From contig RPRC01000289.1 of the NCBI GenBank assembly GCA_003857395.1, positions 1 to 6,582 on the forward strand: DNA of 6,582 nt. Reading direction: 5' to 3'. Positions 1 to 6,582 of this stretch are shown piece by piece. A program made the position numbers and the translations under genes. Position 1 is the first letter of the stretch. Each line of letters begins with the position of its first letter. Below the pieces are notes generated by a model. The model was not told where the DNA came from. It worked only from the letters and a program-made list of their open reading frames with translations, and did not search any database. The stretch is from Geobacter sp. GTDB lineage: Bacteria > Desulfobacterota > Desulfuromonadia > Geobacterales > Geobacteraceae.

Positions 1-165
1 ACCTTCTACGAACTTTTTGAGGAAGAACTGAATGATGGGAGGGTTTATTTTGATCGAAGGGTTACTGAGCAGGTGCGTAAGGGGACCAGGTATCTCGAGG
101 ATGCACTTGAAGATTTTATCTTCCAGAAGAAATCTGATCTGAACTGCTTTAGCGACATTGATTAA
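1..165 (+). CDS. C-terminal 54 residues of an unrecognised protein (5' end outside window)
   Basis: An open frame enters from the left edge in frame 1 and stops at TAA 163-165. The visible tail is acidic and probably helical, with aromatic and charged residues (FYELFEEEL near the start, RYLEDALEDFIF in the middle, ending CFSDID). I see no catalytic motif, no CheW or receiver signature and no membrane segment, and I cannot assign a family from 54 residues. The stop lies 31 bases before the HEAT gene start on the same strand, so it is probably co-transcribed with the chemotaxis genes downstream. A CheA C-terminus would end in a CheW-like SH3-type fold, which this does not resemble. It is called coding because the frame is open throughout and leads directly into a same-strand operon. 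Confidence 0.7.
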   Translation, partial: TFYELFEEELNDGRVYFDRRVTEQVRKGTRYLEDALEDFIFQKKSDLNCFSDID

Positions 166-181
166 CTTCGCTGTCGATTCC

Positions 182-187
182 GGAGGT
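182..187 (+). promoter_or_regulatory. Ribosome binding site of the HEAT-repeat gene
   Basis: GGAGGT lies 9 bases before the ATG at 197. This near-perfect Shine-Dalgarno sequence decides the start. The open frame extends upstream to a TTG at 158, but that codon has no comparable site and would overlap the end of the preceding gene. Confidence 0.8.
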
Positions 188-196
188 AACAGGATA

Positions 197-2218
197 ATGA
201 ACCAGAACCATTCCGCGGGTATTCCCGACGCTATTGTGAACTCCCTTTCCTCCGCGGAAGAGGAGACACGTCGCATTGCGGTGGTTGCCCTTTCTTCGGC
301 CTCACTGGCGAAGTCCTCGGAACTTCTCTTTCTTGCCATGGGGGATACCAGTTGGCGGGTTCGGAAAGAGGCGGTAGAGGTTTTTCTCTCTGCACCGGAT
401 GCGAATGAATTCATTGGGAGACTTTTCAACCTTCTCAGGTCTCAGGATAATGCGGGGTTGCGCAATTCTGCAGCTGAAGCGCTTATCCGGCAAGGGAAGA
501 GCACCCTGTCGGTTTTGGAGTCGCATGCCCAGGACAGCGACAGTGATGTCCGCAAGTTTGTCGTTGATATCCTCGGTGCCATTGGTGACAGATCAGCCGT
601 GCAGCTTCTGGTGCACGCCCTGGATGACAGCGACCCGAATGTTGCCATGGCGGCTGCCGAAAACCTGGGAAATATCGGCTGTGCAGAAGCACTTAAGCCG
701 TTGCTCGCCGCCCTCTCCAGTCAAGATGTTACCCTTCGTTATATCATTTTAGAAGCTCTCGCAAAAATTGGTGAACCGTTGCCTTTAGAAGCTGTTTCTC
801 CCTTCCTTGCGGAAGGGCTTCTCAAAAAGCCCGTGTATGAGTGTCTAGGTGTAGTCGGGCGATCCGATGCTGCCCCGCTTGTAGTACAAGGACTCGCTGA
901 GACGGGGAAAAGCGTTCGAGAGGCTGCCGTCAAGGCGTTGATGGCAATTCGAGACAGGGTTCCGGAAGAGTGGGCGGAAAATGCCTGTGATACACTCCTG
1001 CACGGGCTGACAGAGACTCCGGTCGTCGAGGGGCTCCTTGCGCTGCTGGATACTTCAGATATCGCTCTGCGCCGGGCTCTCATCAGACTTTTCGGATTGA
1101 TAGGAGATCCGAGAACAGCCAGGGGCATTCTTCGTTCGTGCAGGAGCGAGCAGCTGCTTCCTGACTGTATTCCTGCCTTGCGTGCACTGGGAGACGTTTC
1201 GATCGAGTTTCTTGAAGATGAGTTTTCCGGAGGTGATGAAGGAGAGCGAGCGAATATCCTTCGCATCTGTGGCGAAATGGGATTGAGAGAGTCTGCTTCG
1301 TTACTGAGACGAGCGCTGGACGAACCATCGCCCCAGGTTCGCGAGGTGTCTCTTCGATCTGTGGGCAAGATCGGGTTGATCGAACTGATTCCCGAAACCG
1401 CAGCGCTTCTGGGGGATTTTGACCAGGATGTCCGGATTGCCGCTCTGGAGACGCTTGCACTCCTTGCCGATCTGGACCCGGCATCGGTAGGGAGGATTGC
1501 TGCTGTTCTCGCTGTTGCGGATGAACCTGGCAAGAGGAGGGACGCGGTGTTCCTTTGCGGTGTGCTTCGTGACCGGGAACGCCTTTCGCTGCTCATGAAA
1601 GATGCTGACGATCTGGTGCGGAGAACTGCTGTACAAGGGCTGGCGCGTCTCGGCGGAGACGATGCCGTTCATCATCTGACCCTGGCTCTGACGGATGAAA
1701 ATCCCGGCGTCCGAATTGCCGCTGCAGCGACTCTTGGAGAAACCTGCTCGCAAAATGCCGTTGAGCCTCTGGTCCTGGTCATGGTGGACCCTGATCCATG
1801 GGTCAGGTGTGCTGCACTAAGAAGCTTGGGGAAAATTGGTGGTGACATTGCACTGGCTGCGATTGAAAATGCCCTCGGTGAAGCAGACGGGCTGGTATCG
1901 CTTGCCGCGCTTGATGCCTTGAGGCATTTCGATACGGAAAAATCCCGGCAATTGGCTCGCCGGGTGACGGCAGCCAGTAACAGCGATCTGGTAAAGTCTG
2001 CTATCGAGCTCCTTGCGGAGTTGGAGGATCCCTGGCTTGATGAACATTGGCAAGAGTTCCTCCATCATCCCCATTGGGATGTGAGAAATTCGGTTGTTCG
2101 CTTTCTGGCTGAAAAGCAGGGTCAAGAGGCGCTTCCCCTTCTACGGAGAGCCCTTGAAACGGAAACCGATGATCTGGTGCGGGGCAGGATTGTCGAGATC
2201 CTGAAAAGATACCGATGA
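197..2218 (+). CDS. HEAT-repeat protein of a chemotaxis operon
   Basis: A 673-residue protein made almost wholly of HEAT-like (PBS-lyase-type) helical repeats of about 31 residues. I count roughly 22 units. The clearest carry the pattern D-x-x-V-R-x-x-A-x-x-x-L-x-x-I/L-G, for example near residues 113-131, 145-161, 378-393, 409-425, 470-486, 502-517 and 533-548. Units between about 185 and 370 are more degenerate. There is no signal peptide, membrane segment or catalytic motif, so it should be a cytoplasmic solenoid that binds other proteins. HEAT-like repeats also occur in phycobilin lyases, but the che context argues against that role. Its stop overlaps the cheR start by ATGA (2215-2218), implying translational coupling and co-production with CheR. 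A scaffold or adaptor for the chemosensory complex is inference. The start is set by GGAGGT at 182-187. Confidence 0.93.
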   Translation: MNQNHSAGIPDAIVNSLSSAEEETRRIAVVALSSASLAKSSELLFLAMGDTSWRVRKEAVEVFLSAPDANEFIGRLFNLLRSQDNAGLRNSAAEALIRQGKSTLSVLESHAQDSDSDVRKFVVDILGAIGDRSAVQLLVHALDDSDPNVAMAAAENLGNIGCAEALKPLLAALSSQDVTLRYIILEALAKIGEPLPLEAVSPFLAEGLLKKPVYECLGVVGRSDAAPLVVQGLAETGKSVREAAVKALMAIRDRVPEEWAENACDTLLHGLTETPVVEGLLALLDTSDIALRRALIRLFGLIGDPRTARGILRSCRSEQLLPDCIPALRALGDVSIEFLEDEFSGGDEGERANILRICGEMGLRESASLLRRALDEPSPQVREVSLRSVGKIGLIELIPETAALLGDFDQDVRIAALETLALLADLDPASVGRIAAVLAVADEPGKRRDAVFLCGVLRDRERLSLLMKDADDLVRRTAVQGLARLGGDDAVHHLTLALTDENPGVRIAAAATLGETCSQNAVEPLVLVMVDPDPWVRCAALRSLGKIGGDIALAAIENALGEADGLVSLAALDALRHFDTEKSRQLARRVTAASNSDLVKSAIELLAELEDPWLDEHWQEFLHHPHWDVRNSVVRFLAEKQGQEALPLLRRALETETDDLVRGRIVEILKRYR

Positions 2219-3093
2219 TATTTGGTAAAGAGCCAGAAATATCTATGTCTGAAGAGGAATTCCGGCTTGTCCGGGACCTCATTCACCGCCACTGTGGGAT
2301 CTTCTTTGATACCGATGCAAAGTTTCTGCTGGAAAAGAGGCTCGCTCGGAGGCTTGACCAGCATCAGCTTCCCGGCTTCAAGGAGTATTACCATTTTCTC
2401 AAATACAGTCGCGGCAGGGAACAAGAACTCTCCGATATCATGGATGTCCTTACCACGAACGAGACCTACTTCTTTCGTGAGGAGTTCCAACTCAATGCCT
2501 TTGTCGGGGAACTTTTGCCGGATCTGAAGGCTGAGAAAGAAAAGCGGGGTGACCGCACGATCCGTATTTGGAGCGCCGGTTGTTCAACCGGAGAGGAGCC
2601 CTATACGATTGCCATGCTGATTATGGAAACGGGGGCTTTCAAGGATTGGAAAATCGAGATTGTCGGGACAGACATCAGTCACAGGGTTCTGCAGCAGGCT
2701 CGCAAAGGACTTTACGGAAAATCATCCTTCAGAACGACTTCACCAGAAAGGATCCGCAGGTTTTTTTACCAACAGGACGGACTCTATCGGATCAATGATG
2801 AGGTCAGGGGACTTGTTACCATCAGTCATCTGAACCTGCTTGACGAGAACAGAATGATCCTGCTGGGGAAAATGGATATCATTTTCTGCCGAAATGTGAT
2901 TATTTATTTCGATCAGGCAGCGAAGAGGCAGGTTATTGAGTCTTTTTACCGGTCACTACGTGAGGGAGGCTACCTCCTTCTCGGTCATTCCGAGTCTCTG
3001 CTTAATGCCACGACCGCCTTTGCTCTGAAGCACCTGAAAAACGACATGGTCTACCAAAAGCCGGCGTCAGGTTACGGGAGAGGTGTCGTGTGA
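2215..3093 (+). CDS. cheR: CheR, chemoreceptor glutamate O-methyltransferase
   Basis: CheR transfers methyl groups from S-adenosylmethionine to glutamates of chemoreceptors, setting adaptation against CheB. The 292 residues match the usual length of a CheR without extra TPR domains. An N-terminal helical domain covers about residues 12-75. Landmarks follow in order: [10 protein letters not shown] at 80-89, the SAM-binding loop [12 protein letters not shown] at 120-131, GTDIS at 151-155 (acidic residue expected to bind SAM ribose), CRNVIIYF at 225-232 and GHSESL at 257-262. All key family motifs are intact, so it should be active. The ATG at 2215 overlaps the HEAT stop (ATGA) and has no strong ribosome site of its own, consistent with coupling. 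An in-frame ATG at 2245, just before the first conserved helix, is an alternative start. The gene ends in a GTGA overlap with cheB. The target receptor is not in the window. Confidence 0.96.
   Translation: MIFGKEPEISMSEEEFRLVRDLIHRHCGIFFDTDAKFLLEKRLARRLDQHQLPGFKEYYHFLKYSRGREQELSDIMDVLTTNETYFFREEFQLNAFVGELLPDLKAEKEKRGDRTIRIWSAGCSTGEEPYTIAMLIMETGAFKDWKIEIVGTDISHRVLQQARKGLYGKSSFRTTSPERIRRFFYQQDGLYRINDEVRGLVTISHLNLLDENRMILLGKMDIIFCRNVIIYFDQAAKRQVIESFYRSLREGGYLLLGHSESLLNATTAFALKHLKNDMVYQKPASGYGRGVV
3076..3083 (+). promoter_or_regulatory. Ribosome binding site of cheB inside the cheR 3' end
   Basis: GGGAGAGG lies 6 to 13 bases before the GTG at 3090, within the last codons of cheR. It supports the GTG start, which is otherwise easy to miss because GTG shares three bases with the cheR TGA stop. 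Confidence 0.65.
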
Positions 3094-4178
3094 GCAAGAT
3101 CCGGGTACTCGTCATAGATGACTCCGCCTTCAACCGGAGAACGATTACCAAGATACTGGAAGGAATTCCCGAGGTAGAGGTGATCGGCTATGCGGTTGAT
3201 GGTGAAGAGGGCATGCGTCGCATCCTGGCCCTGAAGCCAGACCTTGTCACACTTGACATTGAGATGCCGCGCATGGACGGATTTACCCTGCTTCGCATCA
3301 TTATGAGCAACCGTCCGACACCGGTTATCGTCGTGAGTTCCAGGGGTGGTGATGAGAGCGTGTTCAAGGCTTTGGAACTCGGGGCCGTTGACTTCATTCT
3401 CAAGCCCACAGCCGGGGCCTTGGATGAATTGATAAAGATTCGTGAAGACCTGCATGAAAAAGTACGGGGAGTCTTCAACCTCAATATGTCCTCCGTCAGG
3501 AAGAGGAGGGAGCTCCTGCGAAATGGAAGCGAAGGTGTTTCCGGCAGGGAAATGCCGGCACTGTTCGCCCCGCGGAAACGGGGGCTTGAAACAATTTCCG
3601 TGGTTGCCATAGGTGCTTCAACGGGTGGGCCCCCGGCATTGCAGAGTATTTTTTCCGCGTTTCCCGGAGATATTCCCTTTTCGATTGTGGTTTCCCAGCA
3701 CATGCCTTCCGGGTTTACTCGCAGCTTTGCCGAAAGACTCAACAGGACTTCGGCAGTTCATGTTGTTGAGGCCTGCGATGGTGATCGGGTCCTGCCCGGG
3801 TGCGCATTGATCGCACCGGGTGGGAAGAATATGGTTTTCAGGAAAACGGAAGGATCCGTGGTGGTCCAGCTTGTTGATCCTGAGCCAGCGGAAAATTACC
3901 TGCCTTCTGTTGACAGGATGTTTCAGTCAGGCTCGGAAGTCTTTGGTTCCCAGCTCTTGGGGGTTGTCCTGACCGGCATGGGAAATGACGGAAGCATTGG
4001 AGTCTGCGCCATTAAGAAAGCTGGTGGACAGGTGCTGTCGGAGTCTGAGGATTCGGCGGTCATCTTTGGGATGCCGAGGGCGGCAATTGCAACAGGAATG
4101 GTTGATGCTGTCGTTCCCCTCGAAAAGATGACTGACGAGATACTGGTACGCTGTGGTTTTGTCGGGGAGAGAAACTGA
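3090..4178 (+). CDS. cheB: CheB, receiver-controlled receptor methylesterase/deamidase
   Basis: CheB removes methyl groups from chemoreceptor glutamates, and can deamidate glutamines, when phosphorylated by CheA. The 362 residues have the normal two-domain layout. The receiver (about 1-125) has acidic residues D10 and D11, phospho-acceptor D56 in [11 protein letters not shown]83 at the switch position and K105 followed by P106. A charged linker spans about 126-168. The esterase domain (about 169-355) shows the full catalytic triad: S177 in GASTGG, H204 in QHMP and D300 in GMGNDG, spaced as in enteric CheB. All active residues are present, so it should be functional. It begins with GTG overlapping the cheR stop (GTGA, 3090-3093), so CheR and CheB are translationally linked. 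The next gene starts 12 bases after its TGA. Confidence 0.97.
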   Translation: MSKIRVLVIDDSAFNRRTITKILEGIPEVEVIGYAVDGEEGMRRILALKPDLVTLDIEMPRMDGFTLLRIIMSNRPTPVIVVSSRGGDESVFKALELGAVDFILKPTAGALDELIKIREDLHEKVRGVFNLNMSSVRKRRELLRNGSEGVSGREMPALFAPRKRGLETISVVAIGASTGGPPALQSIFSAFPGDIPFSIVVSQHMPSGFTRSFAERLNRTSAVHVVEACDGDRVLPGCALIAPGGKNMVFRKTEGSVVVQLVDPEPAENYLPSVDRMFQSGSEVFGSQLLGVVLTGMGNDGSIGVCAIKKAGGQVLSESEDSAVIFGMPRAAIATGMVDAVVPLEKMTDEILVRCGFVGERN

Positions 4179-4190
4179 GAGGAGCATGTT

Positions 4191-5015
4191 ATGGCGACTG
4201 ACGATGAAAAAGGGGTTTCCTACAACGCTGAAGAGTTTCTGCAACTTTTTAAAAAGGGGGCTGAATTCACTCAGGAACTCCTGAAAGAGAATGAGCGTCT
4301 CAGGTTTCGCATTCTGCAGGTGGAAGATAGTCTCCATACCAAAGATGATGAAACAATCGTTACGGACGAGAATAGAAAACTCGTTGAAAAGATTGAGGTT
4401 CTTGAAAAAGAGAAGGCCGAGATTCTTGAAAGGATTAATCAGGTTGAGAAGGAGAATCAGGACTTTGCTGAGCGGTATGTGGAGGTCGAGGCCGAAAACA
4501 ATAATCTGGCCAACCTCTACATTGCCAGCTATCAGCTCCACTCGACCCTCGATTTCCGGGAAGTTCTGCAGATTATTACCGAGATCATTATCAATCTGAT
4601 CGGAGCCGAAGAGTTCGCCATCCTGCTGCTTGATGAAAAGACAAACGAACTGAATGCGGTGGCAACCGAAGGGATTGCCCTGGAAGAAATTCCCTCGATG
4701 AAGATGGGAAGCGGGATAGTCGGCTCTGTAGCGAAAACCGGGGATAATTTTTTCGTGGAAGATATGGCTGGTTATTCGCGAGATTTTCTGAACCCGATGG
4801 TTTGCATCCCCTTGAAGATCAAGGAGCATGTAATTGGAGTGATTGTTATTTATAAGCTCCTTATTCAAAAAAAGTATTTCGCCCCTGTCGACTATGAACT
4901 GTTCACTCTCCTGGCCGGTCATGCTGCCACGGCGATCTTCAGTTCCAAGCTGTATTCCGAGTCTGAACGTAAGCTCTCGACTATCCAGGGGTTTATTCAT
5001 CTACTTACTAAATAG
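4191..5015 (+). CDS. Coiled-coil plus GAF-domain protein, putative soluble sensor
   Basis: This is a 274-residue cytoplasmic protein with no signal peptide or membrane helix. Residues about 25-110 are highly charged with heptad-like hydrophobic spacing and few helix breakers, indicating a long dimerising coiled coil. Residues about 115-260 resemble a GAF domain: an opening helix (LHSTLDFREVLQIITEI), strand-rich core (FAILLLDEKTNELNAVA), a GSGIVG turn near the middle, a CIPLKIKEHVIGVIVIYK strand pair, and a closing helix around LLAGHAATAI. GAF domains bind small ligands, cyclic nucleotides or cofactors, or serve in dimerisation; I cannot name a ligand here. No kinase, GGDEF, receiver or DNA-binding output is present, so it must act through a partner, plausibly the Che proteins beside it. 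A ribosome site AGAGGAG at 4178-4184 precedes the ATG by 6 bases. An overlapping ATG at 4186 is out of frame. Confidence 0.9.
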   Translation: MATDDEKGVSYNAEEFLQLFKKGAEFTQELLKENERLRFRILQVEDSLHTKDDETIVTDENRKLVEKIEVLEKEKAEILERINQVEKENQDFAERYVEVEAENNNLANLYIASYQLHSTLDFREVLQIITEIIINLIGAEEFAILLLDEKTNELNAVATEGIALEEIPSMKMGSGIVGSVAKTGDNFFVEDMAGYSRDFLNPMVCIPLKIKEHVIGVIVIYKLLIQKKYFAPVDYELFTLLAGHAATAIFSSKLYSESERKLSTIQGFIHLLTK

Positions 5016-5041
5016 GGCCACCCTGTGGAGGAGACGCCGGT

Positions 5042-5419
5042 ATGCCAGAATATAAGATTTTGATTATCGAAGATTCCCCGACCATGAGGCAACTGATTGC
5101 ATTTGCCTTGAAGAGGCTTCCAGGGGTTCGAATTGTTGAGGCAAGTGATGGTGTGGACGGGTTGAAGAAGCTTTCATCCGATAAGTTTGATTTGATCCTG
5201 ACCGATATCAACATGCCGGTCATGGATGGACTGAAGTTGGTGAGCCTTGTCCGTAATGATGCCAATTATCGGACTACCCCGATAGTTGTAATAACGACCG
5301 AGGGTGCCCAGGAGGATCGTGATCGCGCCCTTTCCCTTGGTGCAAATGACTATATTACCAAACCGATACAGGCCAACAGGATTCTGGAACTGGCTCGGTC
5401 TCTTCTCAAGCCGGCGTAA
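5042..5419 (+). CDS. CheY-like single-domain response regulator
   Basis: A 125-residue receiver domain with no output domain, as in CheY. Aligned with E. coli CheY at a constant offset of two, it has E10-D11 in the acidic pocket, phospho-acceptor D55 in LTDINMPVMDG, T85 at the switch position, Y104 at the aromatic switch position and K107 followed by P108. All residues needed for phosphotransfer and switching are therefore present. The first acidic residue is Glu, not Asp, which is common in stand-alone receivers. It would take phosphate from a CheA kinase outside the window and then bind an unknown target, either flagellar or non-flagellar. GGAGGAG at 5027-5033 lies 8 bases before the ATG, and the gap from the GAF gene is 26 bases. 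It appears to be the last gene of the chemotaxis unit. The symbol cheY is plausible but its target is unknown. Confidence 0.95.
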   Translation: MPEYKILIIEDSPTMRQLIAFALKRLPGVRIVEASDGVDGLKKLSSDKFDLILTDINMPVMDGLKLVSLVRNDANYRTTPIVVITTEGAQEDRDRALSLGANDYITKPIQANRILELARSLLKPA

Positions 5420-5516
5420 TCGTCAGGGCTTGAATCAATCCGGGTAAAAGTCCACCACTGAAAAGGCTTCTGTCCGCTGAGCGTATTAAATTATTCATCG
5501 AGATCATATCCATTGT

Positions 5517-5573
5517 GTAGGGGCGGCCCCCTGTGGCCGCCCAATAAGGGCAGGCACAGGGGCCTGCCCCTAC
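5517..5573. repeat. 57-base REP-like double palindrome
   Basis: The left half (5517-5542) and right half (5548-5573) are inverted copies matching at 22 of 26 positions, separated by AATAA. The ends are GTAGGGGC and GCCCCTAC. Each half also folds on itself. Left: GGGCGGCC (5521-5528) pairs with GGCCGCCC (5535-5542) around loop CCCTGT. Right: GGGCAGGC (5548-5555) pairs with GCCTGCCC (5562-5569) around loop ACAGGG. Both 8-bp stems are perfect. The design resembles bacterial REP doublets or small non-autonomous palindromic elements. I recall similar GTAGGGGC...GCCCCTAC elements dispersed in other genomes, but that memory is unchecked. There is no T-run after the stems, so it is not a classic terminator, though it could impede or protect transcripts. 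Confidence 0.85.
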
Positions 5574-5634
5574 GTATTACCCGTCATGTAGATAACAACG
5601 TGAAACAAGTGGTGTAACTGATAAGAATATAACC

Positions 5635-5640
5635 GGAGGT
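5635..5640 (+). promoter_or_regulatory. Ribosome binding site of leuS
   Basis: GGAGGT lies 8 bases before the GTG at 5649. It fixes the leuS start at a GTG codon. No ATG in the same frame fits better: the first in-frame ATG falls at the FPYPSG motif, far inside the conserved N-terminus. Confidence 0.8.
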
Positions 5641-5648
5641 GTACTGTC

Positions 5649-6582
5649 GTGGAGGAGAAATTTGTCCCCAAGCATGTCGAAGAAAAATGGCAACGATTCT
5701 GGGAGGAAAGCTCGGCTTTTCGGGCAACCAGAAATGAAAATAAAGAAAAATATTACCTGCTGGAGATGTTCCCCTATCCGTCGGGTCGTATTCATATGGG
5801 TCATGTGCGTAATTATTCGATCGGAGATGTTATTGCACGCTTCATGAGGATGCGAGGCCGGAATGTGCTCCATCCGATGGGTTGGGATGCGTTCGGTATG
5901 CCGGCTGAAAATGCGGCTATCCAGCATAAGAGTCATCCGGGTGCCTGGACTTACGAGAATATCGAATATATGCGGAGCCAGCTGAAAAAACTGGGTTTTT
6001 CCTACGATTGGGATCGAGAGATCGCCACGTGCCATGTTGATTACTACCGCTGGGAACAGCTCATTTTTCTGAAGATGTATGAAAAGGGGCTGGCCTATAA
6101 GAAAAATTCCTTTGTCAACTGGTGTCCGAAATGTGAGACGGTGCTTGCCAATGAACAGGTGGAGGACGGCGGCTGCTGGAGATGCGACAGTGAGGTTGTG
6201 CAAAAGGAACTTGACCAGTGGTTCCTCCGAATTACCGAGTATGCCGAGGAGTTGCTGGAGTACACCAACAAGCTCCCTGGTTGGCCGGAGCGGGTACTTA
6301 CCATGCAGCGCAACTGGATCGGCAAGAGTTCCGGCTGTGAGATCGATTTCGCCCTGGAGGGTGGTGCCGGGACCGTCCGGGTATTCACAACCCGTCAGGA
6401 CACGCTCTACGGTGCAACCTTCATGTCGCTTGCGCCGGAGCACCCTCTGGCGATGGACCTGGCTGTTTCTGACCGACGTGAAGAAGTTGCCGCTTTTATC
6501 GACAAGGTGAAAAGAACCGATAAGCAGGTGAGAACCGCAGAGGATCTTGAAAAAGAGGGAGTTTTTACCGGCGCTTACTGCA
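5649..6582 (+). CDS. leuS: Leucyl-tRNA synthetase, N-terminal 311 residues (3' end outside window)
   Basis: This class I synthetase attaches leucine to tRNA-Leu in the cytoplasm and edits mischarged tRNA. It starts at GTG 5649 behind GGAGGT and is open to the window edge, giving about a third of the usual 820-870 residues. Visible parts are typical of bacterial LeuRS. The N-terminus reads [17 protein letters not shown]. The HIGH-type ATP site is [12 protein letters not shown] (HMGH at 49-52), followed by VRNYSIGD, then [16 protein letters not shown] at 75-90. A zinc module has C159, C162, C176 and C179. NWIGKSSG at 222-229 leads into the CP1 editing insertion. The editing threonine-rich motif TTRQDTLYG at 247-255 places T247, T248 and T252 at the same numbers as in E. 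coli. The KMSKS loop and anticodon-binding domain lie beyond the window. It is a housekeeping gene, unrelated in function to the chemotaxis operon. Confidence 0.98.
   Translation, partial: MEEKFVPKHVEEKWQRFWEESSAFRATRNENKEKYYLLEMFPYPSGRIHMGHVRNYSIGDVIARFMRMRGRNVLHPMGWDAFGMPAENAAIQHKSHPGAWTYENIEYMRSQLKKLGFSYDWDREIATCHVDYYRWEQLIFLKMYEKGLAYKKNSFVNWCPKCETVLANEQVEDGGCWRCDSEVVQKELDQWFLRITEYAEELLEYTNKLPGWPERVLTMQRNWIGKSSGCEIDFALEGGAGTVRVFTTRQDTLYGATFMSLAPEHPLAMDLAVSDRREEVAAFIDKVKRTDKQVRTAEDLEKEGVFTGAYC

Larger units (their letters stand above)
5420..5648 (+). other. Intergenic spacer between the chemotaxis operon and leuS
   Basis: These 229 bases separate the receiver gene stop from the leuS GTG and hold no convincing open frame. 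An A/T-richer stretch lies at about 5484-5515, the double palindrome at 5517-5573, and the leuS ribosome site at 5635-5640. I found no intrinsic terminator with a U-run and no convincing promoter, although leuS presumably has its own promoter here because operon spacing breaks at this point. No T-box specifier or antiterminator motif is visible. Confidence 0.6.

Noticed and set aside
158..196. Longer HEAT-protein reading from a TTG at 158, adding 13 residues
   Set aside because: The TTG overlaps the upstream stop region and has no Shine-Dalgarno, whereas the ATG at 197 has GGAGGT 9 bases before it. The added residues do not look like a HEAT helix.
739..1596. 285-codon open frame on the - strand
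   Set aside because: It is antisense to the HEAT repeats and its product is very rich in Ser and Arg, as expected from reading repeated Leu/Ala/Glu codons backwards.
3927..5000. 357-codon open frame on the - strand
   Set aside because: It is antisense to cheB and the GAF gene, both strongly supported by motifs. Its translation shows no recognisable domain, and it crosses the gene boundary, so it is a codon-bias shadow.
5407..5432. Possible terminator stem CAAGCC/GGCTTG at the end of the receiver gene
   Set aside because: The stem is only 6 bp with a 14-base loop, starts inside the coding sequence and has no following T-run.
5552..5567. Sigma-54-like -24/-12 pattern inside the right hairpin (GGCAC ... 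CTGC)
   Set aside because: The spacing of the invariant GG and GC is off by one and the bases are explained by hairpin pairing.
5600..5627. Weak promoter-like pair before leuS (GTGAAA, 16 bases, TAAGAA)
   Set aside because: Only 4 of 6 and 3 of 6 matches to sigma-70 consensus, which is expected by chance in this A/T-richer stretch.
5420..5648. T-box or leucine-responsive leader upstream of leuS
   Set aside because: I saw no conserved T-box antiterminator motif, no Leu-rich leader peptide and no terminator hairpin with a U-run.
5577..6443. 288-codon open frame on the - strand
   Set aside because: It is antisense to leuS, whose ATP-site, zinc and editing motifs fix the coding strand. No domain is visible in the antisense product.

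Overview
The window looks like a piece of a Desulfuromonadales/Geobacter-type (Desulfuromonadota) chromosome. This rests on protein style, a GC content of roughly one half, and gene content. A chemotaxis-family operon containing a HEAT-repeat protein, cheR and cheB lies just upstream of leuS. From memory, and not checked, this resembles the che5-type cluster that sits near leuS in Geobacter sulfurreducens. Every supported gene is on the + strand.

Layout: (1) positions 1-165 hold the last 54 codons of a gene I do not recognise. (2) 197-2218 is a 673-residue protein built almost entirely of HEAT-like repeats. (3) 2215-3093 is a CheR methyltransferase whose start overlaps the HEAT stop (ATGA). 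(4) 3090-4178 is a CheB response regulator/methylesterase whose GTG start overlaps the cheR stop (GTGA). (5) 4191-5015 is a coiled-coil plus GAF protein with no recognisable output domain. (6) 5042-5419 is a single-domain CheY-like receiver. (7) 5420-5648 is a 229-base spacer that carries a striking 57-base double palindrome. (8) 5649-6582 is the first 311 codons of leuS, which runs off the window.

Positions 1-5419 read as one transcription unit: there are two stop/start overlaps and the other gaps are 12 to 31 bases. CheR and CheB would add and remove methyl groups on the glutamates of a chemoreceptor encoded elsewhere. CheB and the stand-alone receiver would accept phosphate from a CheA kinase that is also outside the window. 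The HEAT protein and the GAF protein are not standard chemotaxis parts. They are the best candidates for system-specific scaffold and input functions. Clusters of this type often control something other than flagellar swimming, and nothing in the window shows what this one controls.

The most unusual non-coding feature is the doublet palindrome at 5517-5573. Its two 26-base halves are near-perfect inverted copies of each other, and each half is itself a perfect 8-bp hairpin. The four differences between the halves are compensatory, so both hairpins stay fully paired. I saw no rRNA, tRNA, CRISPR array, transposase gene or clear intrinsic terminator.
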